This document shows positions 13,216-13,964 of a stretch of 13,964 nucleotides of DNA, piece by piece. The first letter of the stretch is position 1; every line of letters starts with the position of its first letter. Location: assembly GCA_021791995.1 (NCBI GenBank), contig JAJYVN010000044.1, forward strand, positions 1-13,964, read 5' to 3'. The position numbers and the translations under genes are program-made. The notes beneath the pieces were generated by a model. The model saw only the letters and a program-made list of their open reading frames with translations, was not told the DNA's origin and searched no databases. This DNA is from Bacillota bacterium (lineage in GTDB: Bacteria; Bacillota; Sulfobacillia; RBS10-35; JAJYVN01).

Positions 13216-13964
13216 TTGCGGCTCGGCGAGTTGGTCCCGCTTCTGCAGCGGGTTGGTCTTGATCCGATTGCGACCACAGGCGAGGCAGATGCCCAGGTGC
13301 CGCTCCATGGTCTCGCGTATCACTCCGAGCGCGTGCACCCGGGGGACATCTTCGTTGCTTGGAAGGGAGCCCGTTTTGACGGGCACGCCTTTGTCGGAGA
13401 GGCCCTCCGGAGAGGCGCGGTGGCTGCGATCGTGGACCAGCCGCTCGGCCCTTCCGTGCCGGGGCTTGTGCTGCAGGTGAAGGACAGCCGCCGCGCCATG
13501 GCAATCGTGGCGGCAGAGATCGCGGGGCATCCCACCGCCCACCTCGGGGTGGTCGGCGTGACAGGTACCAACGGCAAGACCACGACCAGTTTTCTGGTGC
13601 GTGAAGTGCTGCAGACCGTCGCCTCCACCGGTCTCCTCGGCACGGTCACCATCGCGGTGGGCGCCGAAAGCCGCCCGGTGCGTCTGACGACGCCAGAGGC
13701 GCCCGACCTGCAGGAGATGTTCCGGGACATGCTCTCCGCAGGTGACCGTTACTGCGTGATGGAGGTGTCCTCCATTGCCCTGGCCAAGCATCGTGTCGAT
13801 GCGGTGGCGTTTGACGTGGCGGTATTCACAAACTTGACCAAAGACCACATCGGACCGAACGAGCATGCGAACTTCGATGAGTACCGACAGAGCAAGGCCA
13901 TGCTCTTTGCACGCGTGGGACGTCCGGTCCTGGGAGCCCCATGCAAAGACCTGCCACGTGGGGC
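13216..13964 (+). CDS. murE: MurE, UDP-MurNAc-tripeptide synthetase (partial, 3' end outside window)
   Basis: MurE is the cytoplasmic ATP-dependent ligase that adds the third residue, meso-diaminopimelate or L-lysine, to UDP-MurNAc-L-Ala-D-Glu. The 249 visible residues cover the N-terminal UDP-binding domain (GLAYHSERVHPGDIFVAWKG at 32-51, then DGHAF) and most of the ATPase domain. Seen there are the P-loop GVTGTNGKTTT (114-124), LTTPEAPDLQ (157-166), MEVSSIALAKHRV (182-194), AVFTNLTKDHIGPNEH (202-217) and K227 in EYRQSKAML, at the position of the carbamylated lysine of Mur ligases. The start is TTG 13216, with AGGGGGT about 9 bases upstream; no ATG or GTG is available in frame. The SSI (usually SSH) and GPNEH motifs are discussed as a finding. 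The domain that binds the incoming amino acid lies beyond the edge. Confidence 0.92.
   Translation, partial: MRLGELVPLLQRVGLDPIATTGEADAQVPLHGLAYHSERVHPGDIFVAWKGARFDGHAFVGEALRRGAVAAIVDQPLGPSVPGLVLQVKDSRRAMAIVAAEIAGHPTAHLGVVGVTGTNGKTTTSFLVREVLQTVASTGLLGTVTIAVGAESRPVRLTTPEAPDLQEMFRDMLSAGDRYCVMEVSSIALAKHRVDAVAFDVAVFTNLTKDHIGPNEHANFDEYRQSKAMLFARVGRPVLGAPCKDLPRG

Overview
The window is GC-rich bacterial DNA. Its right third is the start of a division and cell-wall (dcw) cluster in the classical order mraZ, rsmH, ftsL-like, a PASTA-domain class B penicillin-binding protein, murE. The PASTA-tailed PBP, the SD-rich gene starts and the type of decayed transposase suggest a Gram-positive lineage, most simply a GC-rich member of the Bacillota such as a Sulfobacillus-like organism. 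That placement is an inference and no marker here settles it.

Layout. 16-633 (minus): a small unrecognised protein with a beta-rich C-terminal half. 673-2078 (minus): a DDE transposase pseudogene broken by two frameshifts and three in-frame stops, with a perfect 15-bp hairpin inside. 2079-2396: non-coding, upstream of the next gene. 2397-4769 (plus): a Tat-exported six-hairpin-type glycosidase-like protein. 4748-8620 (minus): a 1290-residue lipoprotein with 14 Asp-box/YCF48-like repeats, each carrying a close cysteine pair. These two genes converge and overlap by 22 bp, and a 10-bp inverted repeat straddles the junction. 8621-8879: a divergent control region. 8880-13964 (plus): the dcw genes, closely spaced and probably one operon; murE runs off the edge.

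The control region holds the clearest regulatory signal. Six GTGG units lie at exactly 10-bp period (8830-8885) and run into the mraZ start codon. This matches the known MraZ operator architecture (TGGGN repeats with 5-bp spacers), but with six units instead of the usual three or so. Just upstream are a plausible promoter and a perfect 7-3-7 bp palindrome, which may serve the lipoprotein gene, the mraZ operon or both. The lipoprotein gene also has a possible 10-codon leader whose stop overlaps its start codon (ATGA).

How the genes work together: MraZ is the cluster's transcriptional regulator, RsmH methylates 16S rRNA, the FtsL-like protein and the PBP belong to the septal synthesis complex, and MurE adds the third amino acid of the peptidoglycan stem. 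The left two thirds look like an accessory envelope or secretion island (exported glycosidase-like enzyme, repeat lipoprotein, dead transposase) next to the conserved cluster. I found no CRISPR array, RNA gene or convincing new multi-gene system.
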